Shown here piece by piece: positions 30,546-41,956 of a stretch of 64,000 nt of DNA. A program made the translations under genes and the position numbers. Each line of letters starts with the position of its first letter. Within the stretch, counting starts at the first letter, position 1. Source of the stretch: Meconema thalassinum (taxonomy: Eukaryota; Arthropoda; Insecta; Orthoptera; Tettigoniidae); NCBI GenBank assembly GCA_946902985.2, contig OX336389.2, positions 343,950,444 to 344,014,443 of the forward strand, in the 5' to 3' direction. Below the pieces are notes generated by a model that saw only the letters and a list, made by a program, of their open reading frames with translations, did no database searches and was not told the DNA's origin.

Positions 30546-33500
30546 GGTCAGAATCTCAGTCTGTAGCATGCCCTGTCCATACAATTATACAGGAACCCTA
30601 TGACCTAAATGTAAGAAATGAATTATTACATGAACTAAATGATGAAGGTATTATTCAGGAAGTGGTTAGTAAGAGCCCCATAGTTAAATTTAACGTGTCC
30701 GAGGCGTACACAGATGTTTTAATTGATAGTGGTTGTATGAAGAGTTGCATAAGTAGTGCATTTTATGATAAAATGAAAGGAACTGGAGTAAATTTTGAGG
30801 AGATGCCAATTAAAAGCACTTTTGTTATCACAGCTGTTGGGAAGAGGTCTAAAGTAATTTCTAAGCAAGTTTTAGTAGACATTAAAATTAATAATCATGT
30901 AGAGAAGCAGATTTGCCTTGTAATTCCAAATTTAGTATTCAGTGTTATCTTGGGTTCAGAGTGGCTAAGTAGAGTGTCTGGTAACTTATGTTATGATGTA
31001 GGGAGTTTGAAATTTAAATGGGGAGATTCTGAAGTAGAAGTAGCGTTCAATGACCAAATTCAGAGAAGTAGTGTTGTAGGTGTGATTTGTACTTTAAATG
31101 AGATATCGCCAGCCGTAGAGCGGGGTTCTCCATGTTTTGTGGGCAGTGTGATTACGAACGGAAGTCTAGAGGACTCGTTACGTGAGGCTGCATTTCAGGG
31201 AAATATAGAGGATGAACAGTGTGTTCGGCTCTATGATGTGTTATGGTGTAATAGGAGAGTTTTTGAGGATCGCATTGGTATGGCCAATTGCTATACACAT
31301 TCATTGAACGTTATTGATAGGTCAGTATTCACAGGACATAGATATCCTGTACCTTTCGCTTATCAGAGTGCAGTTGAGGCACAAATTAACCAGATGCTTG
31401 AAGATGGGATTATTGAGCACTCGAACAGTCCATATGTTAATTCTTTGATAACGGTACCCAAGACCGACGGCACTGTTCGTATTTGTTTAGACGCTCGTTT
31501 GGTTAACAGTAGAATTAGTTCAGATCAGCTGAAATCTATGTCAATAGAGGAATTAATGCAAACATTTGAGGGGAAGAAGTATTTCACTTGTGTAGATTTG
31601 AGTTCCAGTTTTTGGCAAGTGCCACTTATGTACGAAGATAGACCATTTACAGCTTTTAGTCATAAATATAACCTTTATCAATTTTGTAGAACACCTTATG
31701 GGTTAAAGAGTAGTTCAGCAGCTTTAATTAGAGCTTTAAACATCGCATTAGGGGATGACACAGGAGAGTTTGTAACCATTTACATTGATGATATGGTAAT
31801 TAGTTCACGCAGTTTTGAGGAGCATCTATGTCATTTAAATATAGTTTTTCAGAAGTTAGATCAGGCAGGGTTCACTTTGAAGCTGTCTAAGTCGTCATTC
31901 TGTCAGTCAGAAGTGACATTTTTAGGTCATAGAGTGTCGAGTAGAGGTGTGACACCAGAGGAAAGTAGGGTTAATAAGATACTTAACGCAGAGGTGCCAC
32001 AGAATGTTAAACAGTTAAAAACTTACCTGGGAATTTGCAACTTTTTCAGGAGGTTCGTTCTTAAATACTCAGGGTTGGTAGAACCATTCAGGGAATTGCT
32101 TAAAAGTGGGACTCGGTGGAGATGGGAGTCCAAGCATGATCAGGCTTTTAGAGCGCTGAAGGAAGGTTTTGAGAAAGCTGTAGTGCTGAAATATCCGTTA
32201 AAAGATAAGGAATATGTGGTTATGACAGATGCCTCACATATAGGCATTGCTGGAGTATTATGTCAGAAAGATGAGGAGGGTAATCTGTGCATTGTATCTT
32301 TAGCCTCGCGAGGACTGACTGCAGCAGAGAAAAGATACACGATTACTGAGTTAGAGCTTTTAGGTATTGTTTTCAGTTTAGGGAAATTTAGAATGTATTT
32401 AGTAGGGGGGAAATTTGAGATCCACACAGATCACCATGCATTACTGTATATGAGGACTTGTAAACTCAGTTCTAACAGAGTTAGTAGGTGGATTCTTGCT
32501 CTGCAGGAATACGAATTCACAGTAAAATATATTAAAGGTAAAGATAACATTCTTGCAGACATGCTATCGAGGGACACTAATTTATGTAGGGATTATCCTG
32601 TGGTTAAAGCAGAGGACGGTATTTTAATATGTGCATGTGTGGACAGTAGCAACAGGGCATCGTTACAGACACTGAGAAATATGCTAGTGGAGCAACGTGA
32701 TGACGTTAAGTTAAAGGAGCCACTGGCTAGGTTGGAAATAGGTGAAGAAGAGTATGTGAAAGTAGGACGGTTCACGTACAAGATGCAGGATGGGCTTCTT
32801 GCAAGGAAATGTAGGAATAATCGGTGGGCAATATGTGTTCCTGCCACTTTGCGGGAGGAGCTAATTTGGTTCATTCATAGGGAATTAGGACACTTTGGTG
32901 CTGCCAAGGTCTTCTATGAAATTGGTCGTGACTTCATTTGGAGTAAAATGGGAAGGGACGTTAGGAGGATTTTAGCTAAGTGTGACACCTGTCAAAGGAG
33001 TAAATATCCAGTTAAATATTTAGTGGGGGAGAGATCTGCAGTTCTCACCAGTAGTCCCGGCGAACTACTGTGTGTGGATTTATTTGGCCCGATCGTTAAA
33101 GGACAGTACGGCTACGAGTACATTTTTATAGTTATTGACGCTTTTAGTAAGTATGTCAAGCTATATCCGCTAAGGAAAGCCACGGGACTAGCGTGTAGCC
33201 GTCTGATCATTAATAAGTATGTACCTGAGTTTGGCATTCCTCTCAGGATACTATCTGACAGTGGACCACAGTTTACTGCAAAGAAATGGAGAACCAGTAT
33301 GCAGGAAGCTGGTATAACACACGTTCATTCCTCTGTAAGGTACCCTCAGGGTAATTCTGCAGAGCGTCCATTAAGGGAAGTGGCTCGTCTTTTTCGGACT
33401 CTAGTGCATGACAAGCATGCGGCCTGGGTTGGACATCTTCCCAAGGTCGAGACTTGGCTGAATTCTGTCCAGCATGAGAGCACGAAATTGACGCCATACG

Positions 33501-33871
33501 AAGTTCACTTCGGAAAAAGACCACAAAATGAACTAGCGAGGGTGTTGGGATTAAATGAGGGTAAGCAACCGGGGATGGATTACATTGTCCAGTTGGCGAA
33601 ACAGAATTTATCTAAGTCAGCACAAAAGAGAATTCGCCAACAAAAAGAAACTAAATTTGACCTATTCGAGCCGGGAGACAGAGTCTTACTTAGAGTGCCG
33701 AAACAGTCAAATAAGCTAGAGAAAGTCATGTCCAAGTTCTTTTATCTCTACGAGGGCCCATTTATAGTTTCCAAACGTATTGGCAAAACAGCATATGTGC
33801 TGGAGAATAGTGAGGGAAACAGATTATACGGGACGTATAATATACATAGTCTACGAAAATATGTGTCATAA
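30518..33871 (+). CDS. pol: E3 Pol: protease, reverse transcriptase, RNase H, integrase
   Basis: From the frameshift site the frame continues unbroken to TAA at 33869-33871; the part from the GTG at 30662 is 1069 codons, identical in length to E2. Motifs: DSG protease site near the start, YIDD in RT, RNase H Asp-Glu-Asp, integrase HHCC and D-D-E, and a terminal GPF-type module. Differences from E2 include Thr/Ser near QIQR, Tyr/Asn before IALGD, Glu/Gly after RKAT and Ser/Arg before IGKT. All catalytic residues are present, so the enzyme is predicted functional. No separate start with good context is needed if frameshifting is used. Confidence 0.92.
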   Translation, partial: FKREPGCEVRSESQSVACPVHTIIQEPYDLNVRNELLHELNDEGIIQEVVSKSPIVKFNVSEAYTDVLIDSGCMKSCISSAFYDKMKGTGVNFEEMPIKSTFVITAVGKRSKVISKQVLVDIKINNHVEKQICLVIPNLVFSVILGSEWLSRVSGNLCYDVGSLKFKWGDSEVEVAFNDQIQRSSVVGVICTLNEISPAVERGSPCFVGSVITNGSLEDSLREAAFQGNIEDEQCVRLYDVLWCNRRVFEDRIGMANCYTHSLNVIDRSVFTGHRYPVPFAYQSAVEAQINQMLEDGIIEHSNSPYVNSLITVPKTDGTVRICLDARLVNSRISSDQLKSMSIEELMQTFEGKKYFTCVDLSSSFWQVPLMYEDRPFTAFSHKYNLYQFCRTPYGLKSSSAALIRALNIALGDDTGEFVTIYIDDMVISSRSFEEHLCHLNIVFQKLDQAGFTLKLSKSSFCQSEVTFLGHRVSSRGVTPEESRVNKILNAEVPQNVKQLKTYLGICNFFRRFVLKYSGLVEPFRELLKSGTRWRWESKHDQAFRALKEGFEKAVVLKYPLKDKEYVVMTDASHIGIAGVLCQKDEEGNLCIVSLASRGLTAAEKRYTITELELLGIVFSLGKFRMYLVGGKFEIHTDHHALLYMRTCKLSSNRVSRWILALQEYEFTVKYIKGKDNILADMLSRDTNLCRDYPVVKAEDGILICACVDSSNRASLQTLRNMLVEQRDDVKLKEPLARLEIGEEEYVKVGRFTYKMQDGLLARKCRNNRWAICVPATLREELIWFIHRELGHFGAAKVFYEIGRDFIWSKMGRDVRRILAKCDTCQRSKYPVKYLVGERSAVLTSSPGELLCVDLFGPIVKGQYGYEYIFIVIDAFSKYVKLYPLRKATGLACSRLIINKYVPEFGIPLRILSDSGPQFTAKKWRTSMQEAGITHVHSSVRYPQGNSAERPLREVARLFRTLVHDKHAAWVGHLPKVETWLNSVQHESTKLTPYEVHFGKRPQNELARVLGLNEGKQPGMDYIVQLAKQNLSKSAQKRIRQQKETKFDLFEPGDRVLLRVPKQSNKLEKVMSKFFYLYEGPFIVSKRIGKTAYVLENSEGNRLYGTYNIHSLRKYVS

Positions 33872-34940
33872 AGTGAGTGTGTTTAGCTGGCGAGCCAGCC
33901 TATCAAATGAGTAAGTGTGGTATTTGGTGCGTGGGAGGATCTGGTCTTAAGGCAGGCGTATCAGAAGTCACACAGGGGGGTAGTATGTAAGTAAATGAGA
34001 GTTTTTAAGGTACAGGGAAATATGACGGGATTGTCGGATGCTGTTGAGCACTAAATTGTCTCGATGCACCAAGGCCATTTTGGTAGCGCTGATGGGTTCC
34101 CATTTATCTCCAAGAGATGGGGGAGCGCTTGTATAGGGCTTGTTAGCTTAAGGCGTCCACGAGATAAAAGATGGGCCATCAGAATGCGAGACAGTCCTTC
34201 ATGAAACTCATACATATGAGTACACGTGATTTCTGTTTACGGCCTCGCCATGTAAGATTTGTAAGTGTGTAATTTAAGATAATTTGTACAATGGTATTAT
34301 TTGTGTGAGGAGAAATGGTCTGTGTTGAGAACTAGTATTAAGTAGAATATGGTTAACGGGAACTTAACAAGACAGGGCGATTACGGCACAGAAATATTTG
34401 GTGTTATATGTAATGCGCATTTACTGTTTTTTTTTCAGAAGTCAATATTAATTTAATCTACTTTAAAGAGAGATTAAGTATTATGGTCACGAGGCGCTGC
34501 CACAATAGTGTGATCGTGTGCTCAGTGATAAGTGGAATTAAATGTCACCATAAGGAGGGGACCTCCAGTGAAATTAGGAAGTTCTATGGTGATATAAATA
34601 TATCAGAACACCTTCAATGCGTGTGATATGACATCATAAATACATAGTGCTCACACATTTATTATGTCTATTTCTCCAACATAGAGGAATTTGAGAGGCG
34701 GAAATATCCGTGGAACACTATTTTATATGAGAAACATTGGACTGGTTGCAAAGTGCAATCCATAGTGACAACAAACTTTGACGCAAAGTGCGTGAAGAAA
34801 AAATATGAGTATATATATCTGTAATTTAGGGTGATTTCGTTTATGTAATATGTATTTTGGATGGGGTTTATTAACGTGTCTGGGATAATCGGATAATGGA
34901 CCGTCGTCACGGTAAATCATCCGATGATCCGAGGCGAATA
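33872..34940 (+). other. E3 3' untranslated region
   Basis: No Env-like frame, signal peptide or membrane segment is visible. Its only notable content is the splice-acceptor-like tract and the small ORF. The sequence just before the LTR (GATCCGAGGCGAATA) is a poor polypurine tract. The matching E2 region (17834-20443) contains the hAT insertion. Confidence 0.7.
34483..34626 (+). CDS. Small 3' ORF downstream of a splice-acceptor-like tract (hypothetical)
   Basis: Encodes about 47 residues beginning MVTRRCHNSVIVCS. A TTTACTGTTTTTTTTTCAG tract ends at 34438, 44 bases upstream, and would act as a splice acceptor for a subgenomic RNA. E1 keeps both the T-run with CAG (near 41342) and a frame starting MVTKRNHDSVIVCS, despite strong divergence elsewhere in this region. 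E2 is the same as E3. No similarity to Env or any family I know. The frame is also open upstream to 34352. Coding status is uncertain. Confidence 0.35.
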   Translation: MVTRRCHNSVIVCSVISGIKCHHKEGTSSEIRKFYGDINISEHLQCV

Positions 34941-36323
34941 TGTAACGTGTTTTTCGAGGGGTTTTATGCAACTGGCATAAGTCAGTAGGAAGCCATTCTA
35001 TATTTATTTACGCGGCAAATTGTTCTGCCAAGACAATTTTTCATGGTAATTTATTATTATTATTAATTTATTATAATTATTATTAAGGTATTTTCGGAGC
35101 ATTTTATAAAAATTTTTAGCATTCAGATAGGTTTTCTATGTCTTAGAAAACGCTATCAAGCAAATTATTACGAACGACGATATCATAGAAAATTATCTGA
35201 TTACGGAATTTTACGGAGTTTTTGTCAGTTAGGGTATTTGAGAGAGATGACTCACTGGGATTTCAAGTACACGCTGATTCTTGTCGAGAAGCATGACGCA
35301 ATCTTGGGTCGCAAGGTCTAGAAAAGGCGAATTGTTGAAACGGAAATCGACTTCTCCCTCCCGCGGAGTGTAATGAGGAAGGAGTGGGGATCTAGCGCGT
35401 AGGGTGCAGCCAATGAGTGAGGACGACGTAAGCTAGATGTCGGTACCGTGGTGGGGGAGCCAACGGGTGAATATATCGTTCGACGCGCGGTGAAACAAGG
35501 ACTATCTGTGTAGAACTTGCGGTGTACGGTCGCAAGTGCGTGTCGCTCCGATGTTCAGTGGAGTTAGCGACGAACTTTTGTAAAACGTAACCAGTGCGGT
35601 TTTACGCGGGTTTGGGTCCGAGGTACGGACCATAGAATTATATAATCTACCAGGATATCATCAAATTTCGACAGAGATGACGACGTCCAGGAGACTGTGG
35701 GAAGCACACAGCATCATCAAGAACGAGGGAGATGCTTTGGCAATTTCCAATGGTAAGCGCACATGACGCAGAAATACGCAATCTCTCATTTTCTTTGTTT
35801 TATATTTCATATTTCAGTAACTTCATAGCTTGGAAATAAGAGTAAAATCAATTTATCAGACTCCGTTTTCACGTAATTTTCTATCGGTAATATTCAAATC
35901 ACAACGCTCCAATTTAAATTTTAAACTTATTATTATTATTAATTTTGCTATACTTGTTTTATATAATAAATTCATTTCTTTTACAATGCAATCTTTGCTT
36001 TCAGTAGGTAGCATTAGATATAGACCAATTCCTTCTCCTGATACAATTGTTTGTTGGGTTAATGATCAAATCATACCACGATCTGAGTGAATAGAGTCTT
36101 GAATGTGTTCTGCCAGAGCTAGACGTTGTTAAATACAAATTTAGATTTCAACATTGCATTGAGGTCTTGGCGCCCATTAAAACAACATAGCTTAGGCAAA
36201 GGTAAACAGTTACATTTCTCTCCCAACAGTGTGGGCTAGCGAAACCATTACATTTGTACGCTCAACGTGGAGCAAAGTAAATACCGTTTCACTTGTCATC
36301 CCAGCCTAAGCAAGACCATTACA
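34941..36323 (+). repeat. E3 3' LTR
   Basis: 1383 bp, same length as the 5' LTR, and I found no difference in the stretches compared. It includes the 71-bp 3' extension, showing that the extension is a true part of the LTR copied during reverse transcription. It is followed directly by the TCAC duplication and LINE A sequence. Confidence 0.93.
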
Positions 36324-36327
36324 TCAC

Positions 36328-37745
36328 CAGTACAATTGCTCACATTCAATAGCTTATCGAAATACTCCTTCCATCGTCCCTTTATCTCTTCTGGGTGTGT
36401 TAACAACTCTCCATCTTCCTTTTTCACCAGCTTTGTGGTAACTCTTTCTTTCCTCTTACTTCTTAGAAGCCCATACAGCATCCTTTTACTGCCACTTACA
36501 TCTGTTTCCATTCTTCGTGTAAATTCTTCCCAACTTTTCTTCTTTTCTTCTCCTACCACTTTCTTTCACCTCCGTTTGCTGTCGTGATACTTCCTTTTGC
36601 TTTCTTCTGTTTGATCTCGGTTCCATTCTTTCCATGCAGACTTCTTTTCTTTCACTGCTTTCCTCACTTCCTCATTCCACCACGGTGTTTCCTTCTCTTT
36701 CACTCTTGTTGACGTCCTACCACAAGCACTCTCTGCTGCACCAACAAATGCCTTTTTTAAAGTGGGACCATTCCTCTTCTATGTTTTCCACTTCGGTAAC
36801 TGGGATTTGTTGCTTCAATCTCTCCTGAAAATCTTCCTGTACAGTTTTGTCTTTCAATTTCCATACTTTTATTTTACTTTCTCTGATCTCGTTTAGGTTT
36901 TCCAATTTTTCCCATCTAAATTTTGCCACCACAGCTCTATGGTCCCCATCAAATGCTTCTCCTGGTAAAGCTGTCACATCTATCAGCTTTCTGCGGTTAG
37001 TCCTTTCCACCAGAAAGTAGTCAATTACTGATTTTGTTCTTCTATCGCCCCAACCATATCTCGTAATTTTGCTGCTGTTTTTCTTCCGAAACCATGAATT
37101 ACCCACTATCAGTCCATTCCTTTCACAAAAGTTTACAAGTTCCTCTCCTTACCGGTTCTTTTTCCCATATCCATATGGTCCAATGACTTCTTCCTTTCCT
37201 TGTCTCTCGTTTCCGACTTGTGCATTCATATCTCCCATGATCACCACTTCTACATCTGAAATTACTCTTTCTACATCCTCCAGAAATACTTCAATATCTT
37301 CTTCTCTGTTTCCAATCTGTGGTGCGTACACTTGTATGAAGTCCATCACGTCATTTTTCATCTTCATTCTAATTTTCATTATTCTGTCACTCACACACTC
37401 GACCACTTCAACATACTCCTCCAGTTGTTTCGAGGTTATCAGTCCCACGCCATTTTTTGCCTCTTGGCCACCACTCCAGTATAATGTATATCCTTTCCTC
37501 AATTTCTTCCTTCCTTTACCTTTCCATTTCACTTCACTCAGCCCCATCAATCCAACATTCTCCCTCTCCATGAAGTCTACCACCTCCTCCACCTTGCCTG
37601 TCAGGGTCATGACATTCATGATTCCCACTTTCATTTCGGTTACTGGTCGCCCATTTCTCACAGTTCCCCCAGTACCAAAAGAACTGCGCGTCGCCTGCAG
37701 GGTACGCCCTAACCTTCTCCGAATCATTTGAAGTGCCATTTCCAT
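36328..37745 (-). pseudogene. LINE A AP-endonuclease domain and linker
   Basis: Opens near 37745 with a basic stretch and KVGIMNVMTLTGKVEEVVDF, then LSEVKWKGKG, GVGLITSK, VYAPQIGN and MGDMNAQVGNE, the endonuclease motifs of RTE-like LINEs. An in-frame TAA at 37149-37151 interrupts it, after which the same frame continues with RYGWGDRRTKSVIDYFLV and GDHRAVVAK (SDH-like end motif). A frameshift near 36755 (a T-run) leads into the linker, read in pieces down to E3 (LLNVSNCTG at the junction). Confidence 0.85.
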
Positions 37746-38195
37746 TTTAGGCTATTATTACGATGGGGTCGCCACTCCCAAAGGCATTTTATGAAGCTAC
37801 TGCCAGCTATTATACAGGCCGCCCCTAACATGGGAAACAGACGCCCTTGCAGCCGCCCCTAACCTGGGAAACAGACGCTGCCGATTGATGCTGTACTCAT
37901 ACTATTCCGTGAGTACTGGGTTGCCTCTTCCGCAATCTCCACCATTCCGAAGTCCATCTTCTCCGCTGCAGATTCCGTTGAGGTCTTCGCACGTAACCCT
38001 GTGCACGGGGCCTATGTTATACCCCATAGGACTGGGTCCTCACCAGAACTTAGCGGTACTGTAGTTCCATGATATATTACAGTACCGTTGCCCACCCCCG
38101 CGACGTGGACGCGCCTGGCAAGAATTATCCATGTAGCCAATTGTAATTGCCTCATGGACCGGGTTAAGGAGCTGTCTAAATCCAGCCTCCAAGGC
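37746..38195 (-). other. LINE A 5' leader
   Basis: Non-coding on the minus strand upstream of the endonuclease. It contains a duplicated block CAGCCGCCCCTAAC(A/C)TGGGAAACAGACGC at about 37816-37879 (plus-strand reading). The boundary is set by the E1 duplication GGAATTTATGA that follows, so this LINE copy seems full length. Confidence 0.7.
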
Positions 38196-38202
38196 GGAAT
38201 TT

Positions 38203-39075
38203 ATGAATGCTATGGAAAACAAATTTAAGGAGAGGCTGGAAGAAGGAAGTATTGAATGGTGTCAAGTAGTTGAGATTTTAGAGCAGGCATTGGTAGGAGA
38301 GACAAGAAACTGGTTTGCTGTATATAGGGATAATTTTGAAGACATTTCAGACTTTAAAGATAAATTCTGTGAGAAATTTTGGAATGAGATAATACAGTCG
38401 CAGCATCATGAGGGAGTTGTTTGTGGGAAATATAACCCGAGAGGTAATTACACTATGACAGAGTACTTTTTAGGGCAAGTGTTGACGTATAAATATCTGG
38501 ATGGTTTAAAAGAGGAGAGTGATGTGGTCAGGCTTTTACTAAGGCACTTTCCATATAGGATCAAGGAGGCTGCATGTATCCAAAATGTAAAATCAATTTC
38601 TCAAGTTGAGAACTTACTAAGCACGTTCGATGCATTAGGCAGAGGTGGATACGAGGAGAATTTCAATAGGAACCAGAATAATAATAATAATAATAGGCCT
38701 AATGAAGTGAGAAATCAGAAGGTACAAGGGAACAGTGGCGAGGGGCCAAATGTCCAAAATAGGGGGAACACTCATAATAATTACAATTCAAATCAGAATA
38801 GAGGAAATGGCTACGGTACACAGTACCAGGGTAGGAACAACGATTTCAGGAGAAATCAAGATAGGAACAACGATTTCATGGGGAATCAAGGGAGGAATTA
38901 TGGAAATAATTGTAATTACAACCAGAACAGGGGTCAGGGAAGAGGACAGCCTAATGGTAGTAATGAACAGAGTAACACTGACAATACAACCCAGAACAAC
39001 CAGACCAGTGCTGTAGTGACAAGCACTACGCCAAGCAGTAGCGGTACTTTAAACTCAAACCAGACTGCGATGTAA
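38203..39075 (+). pseudogene. gag: E1 gag, capsid-like core and Asn/Arg-rich tail
   Basis: A 290-codon open segment that continues gag after LINE A. It has NAMENKFKERLEEGSIEWCQ, ETRNWFAVYRDNF and LLRHFPYRIKEAAC as in E2/E3, then an Asn-rich, GNGYGTQYQGRNNDFR-type tail without a CCHC knuckle. The slippery T TTA AAC at 39048-39054 is in the correct phase, seven codons before the stop. This part alone has no defect, but the N-terminal half is broken. Confidence 0.85.
39048..39054 (+). promoter_or_regulatory. E1 gag-pol minus-one slippery heptamer T TTA AAC
   Basis: In-frame codons ACT TTA AAC. It is kept although the neighbouring codons differ from E2 and E3 (GGT ACT against GGT TCT; TCA against GCG), which supports function. 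Confidence 0.72.
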
Positions 39076-39077
39076 GG

Positions 39078-40720
39078 TCAGAATCTCAGTCTGTAACATG
39101 CCCTGTCCATACGCTTATACAGGAACCCTATGACCTAAATGTAAGAGGTGAATTATTACGTGAATTAAATGATGAAGGTATTATTCAAGAGGTGGCTAGT
39201 AAGAGCCCCATTATTAAACCTAACGTGTCCGAGGCGTACACGGATGTTTTAATTGATAGTGGTTGCAGGAAAAGTTACATAAGTAGTGCATTTTACGATA
39301 AAATGAAAGGAACTGGAGTAAATTTTGAGGAGATGCCAATTAGAAGCACTTTTGTTAATACAGCTGTTGGGAAGAGGTCTAAAGTAATTTCTAAGCAAGT
39401 TTTAGTGGACATTAAAATTAATAATCATGTAGAAAAGCACATTTGTCTTGTAATTCCAAATTTAGTATTCAATGTTATTTTCGGTTCAGATTGGCTAAGT
39501 AGATTGTCTGGTAACATATGTTATGAGGTAGGAAGTTTGAAATTTAAATGGGATGATTCTGAAGTAGAAGTAGCGTTCAACGACCAAGGTCAGAGGAGTA
39601 GTGTTGTAGGTGTGATTTGTACTTTGAATAAGATATCTCAGGCTGTAGAGCGAGAATCTTGTAATGTTGTGGGCAGTTTGATTACGAACAGTAGTCTAGA
39701 GGACTCGTTACGGGACGCTGCATTTCAGGGAAATATAGAGGAAGAACAGTGTGTTCTGCTCTATGATGTGTTATTGAATAATAGGAGAGTTTTTGAAGAT
39801 CGCATAGGTATGGCCAATTGCTATACTCACTCGTTGAACGTTATTGATAGATCAGTATTCACAGGACACAGATATCCTGTGCCTTTCGCTTATCAGAGTG
39901 CAGTTGAGGCAAAAATTAACCAGAAGCTTGAAGATGGCATTATTTGAGCACTCCAACTGTCCATATGTTAATTCTTTGAAAACGGTACCTAAGGCTGATG
40001 GTAAGGTCCGTATTTGTTTAGATGCTCGCTTAGTTAACACTAGAATCAGTTCAGACCAGTTGAAGTCCATGTCAATAGAGGAACTGATGCAAATATTTGA
40101 GGGTAAGAAGTAATTCACTTGCGTAGATTTGAGTTCCAGTTTCTGGCAAGTGCCACTTCAATATGAGGACAGACCGTTTACGGCATTTAGTCATAAGGAT
40201 AACCTTTATCAATTTTGTAGAACACCTTATCGTTTAAAGAGTAGTTCAGCTGCTTTAATCAGAGCATTAAACATCGCATTAGGTGATGACACAGGAGAGT
40301 TTGTAACCATTTACATTGATGATACGGTAATTAGTTCACACAGTTTTGAGGAGCATCTACATCATTTAGATATTGTATTTCAGAAGTTAGATCAGGCAGG
40401 GTTCACTTTGAAACTGTCTAAGTCATCATTCTGTCAGTAAGAAGTGACATTTTTAGGTCATAGAGTGTCTAGTAGAGGTGTGACGCCAGAGGAAAGTAGG
40501 GTTAGTAAAATACTTAATGCAGAGGTGCCACAGAATGTTAAACAGTTGAAAACGTACCTTGGAATTTGTAACTTGCAAGATTGGAAGCAGGTGACGCAGA
40601 AACTTTATAGTTTCCAAACGTATTGGCAAAACAGCATATGTGCTGGAGGATGGTAAGGCAAACCGATTATACGGGACGTATAATATCAATAGTCTTCGGA
40701 AGTATGTTTCATGAAGTAAG
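39078..40720 (+). pseudogene. E1 pol remnant: protease and RT, RNase H and integrase deleted
   Basis: Protease VLIDSGC and a flap-like FGSDWL are present. Stops or a frameshift occur near 39945, 40111 and 40438. RT reaches the region after YIDDTVIS (the Met of YIDDM is Thr here) and ends near LKTYLGICN. At about 40573 the sequence jumps to the end of pol (YWQNSICAGG is the shifted reading of the GKTAYVLE region), so about 1.7 kb covering the end of RT, RNase H and integrase is missing compared with E3. Confidence 0.85.
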
Positions 40721-41846
40721 TGAGTGTAGCTGGCGAGCCAGCCTATCAATTGAGTAAGTGTGGTATTCGGAGTGTGGGAGATCTGGTCTTCCAGGCAGGC
40801 GTATCAGGGGTCACATTGGGGGACAGGGACAGGTGTCGGGATTGGAGGATGCTGTTGAGCGCTAAAGAGTCTCGATACACCAAGGCCAAAGTTTGGCAGC
40901 GCTGGTGGGGTCCCATTTGTCTCCAAGAGATGGGGCAGCGCTTGTACAGGGCACGTTTGCTTAGGTGTCCACGAGGCAAAAGATGGGCCATCAGAAGGCG
41001 AGACTGTCCTTCATGAAATTCATATGCAACAGCACACGTGACTTCTGTTTACGACCTCGCCATGTAAGATCTATGAGTGTGAATTTGAGCTATTATGTGT
41101 ACGAGGTAGGTGACCTCAAGGTTATTAGTACATAAGTATCATTTAAGAGTGGTGTAAACTAGGTCAGGTTTGCGAGGAGGTGATTGGTCTGGGTTGTACA
41201 CTGCTGATTGAATGAGATAAGAGAGATGGAGTACTGGTGTTAGGTAGATGTAGGTCTATGGTAACTCAGTGAGATGGTGACATATTTACGGCACAGAAAT
41301 ATTTGTGTTATATGTAATGCGAACTTGCTGTTTTTTTTTTCAGAAGTTGGTATAAATTTTATGTAATCTACAGAGAGATTGGGTACTATGGTGACGAAGC
41401 GAAACCACGATAGTGTGATCGTGTGCTCGTGTGTACCGTGTAATAAGTTACACAAGATGAAATTGACAACCACTTAAAGTGAAGTAGTTCTGTTGTGGTA
41501 TAAATCAGAACACCTTTGATGCGTGTGATGTAACATCGTGAATATACACAGGGCTTACACTTAAATATATGTATATATTTCCAACACAGGGATGATTGAG
41601 AGGCGGAAATATCCGTGGAACATTTATCAAAATGAAAAACATTGGACAGATTGCATAGGGCAATCCAATATTGAAACTGACTTTGATGCAAAGCGCGTGA
41701 AGAAAATGATGAGTGTATTATATATGTATGTAGGGTGATTTAATTTGTGTAACTTGTACTTCTGGTTGGGGATTTTATGAACGTGTCTGGGATAATCACG
41801 TGAAGTATCGTGTTCACGGTAAATCACATGATAATCCGAGGCGAAA

Positions 41847-41956
41847 TGTAACCTGCTTTTCGAAGGGTATTTATGCCACTGACATAAGTCAGATGGGACA
41901 TAATTAATGTTTGTTTGAACGCAGCAAAGTAATCTGCCAAGTGAATTTAATTTAGA

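Larger units (their letters stand above)
27167..36323 (+). mobile_element. E3: very young Osvaldo-like Gypsy LTR retrotransposon, plus strand
   Basis: Flanked by the 4-bp duplication TCAC (27163-27166 and 36324-36327); total 9157 bp. The two 1383-bp LTRs look identical by eye. PBS, gag (with one 5-nt deletion), frameshift site, intact pol and a 3' untranslated region with a small ORF follow in order. The only visible defect is the gag frameshift near 29657. Confidence 0.94.
11040..38195 (-). mobile_element. LINE A: full-length RTE-like LINE inserted in E1 gag and itself interrupted three times
   Basis: Flanked by the 11-bp duplication GGAATTTATGA (11029-11039 and 38196-38206). On the minus strand it reads 5' leader (38195-37746), AP endonuclease (37745 to about 36900), linker, and reverse transcriptase ending near 11074, with a (TCA/TGA)n tail at 11040-11066. 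Insertions by LINE B, E2 and E3 break the RT and linker. Own sequence is 11040-12302, 16261-16531, 27133-27162 and 36328-38195, about 3.4 kb. The endonuclease opening (KVGIMNVMTLTGKVEEVVDF, then LSEVKW) and the absence of a separate ORF1 suggest the RTE group; the clade is not certain. Confidence 0.88.

Noticed and set aside
33872..34940. An envelope gene in the Gypsy elements
   Set aside because: No long frame, signal peptide or membrane segment lies between pol and the 3' LTR in E1, E2 or E3.
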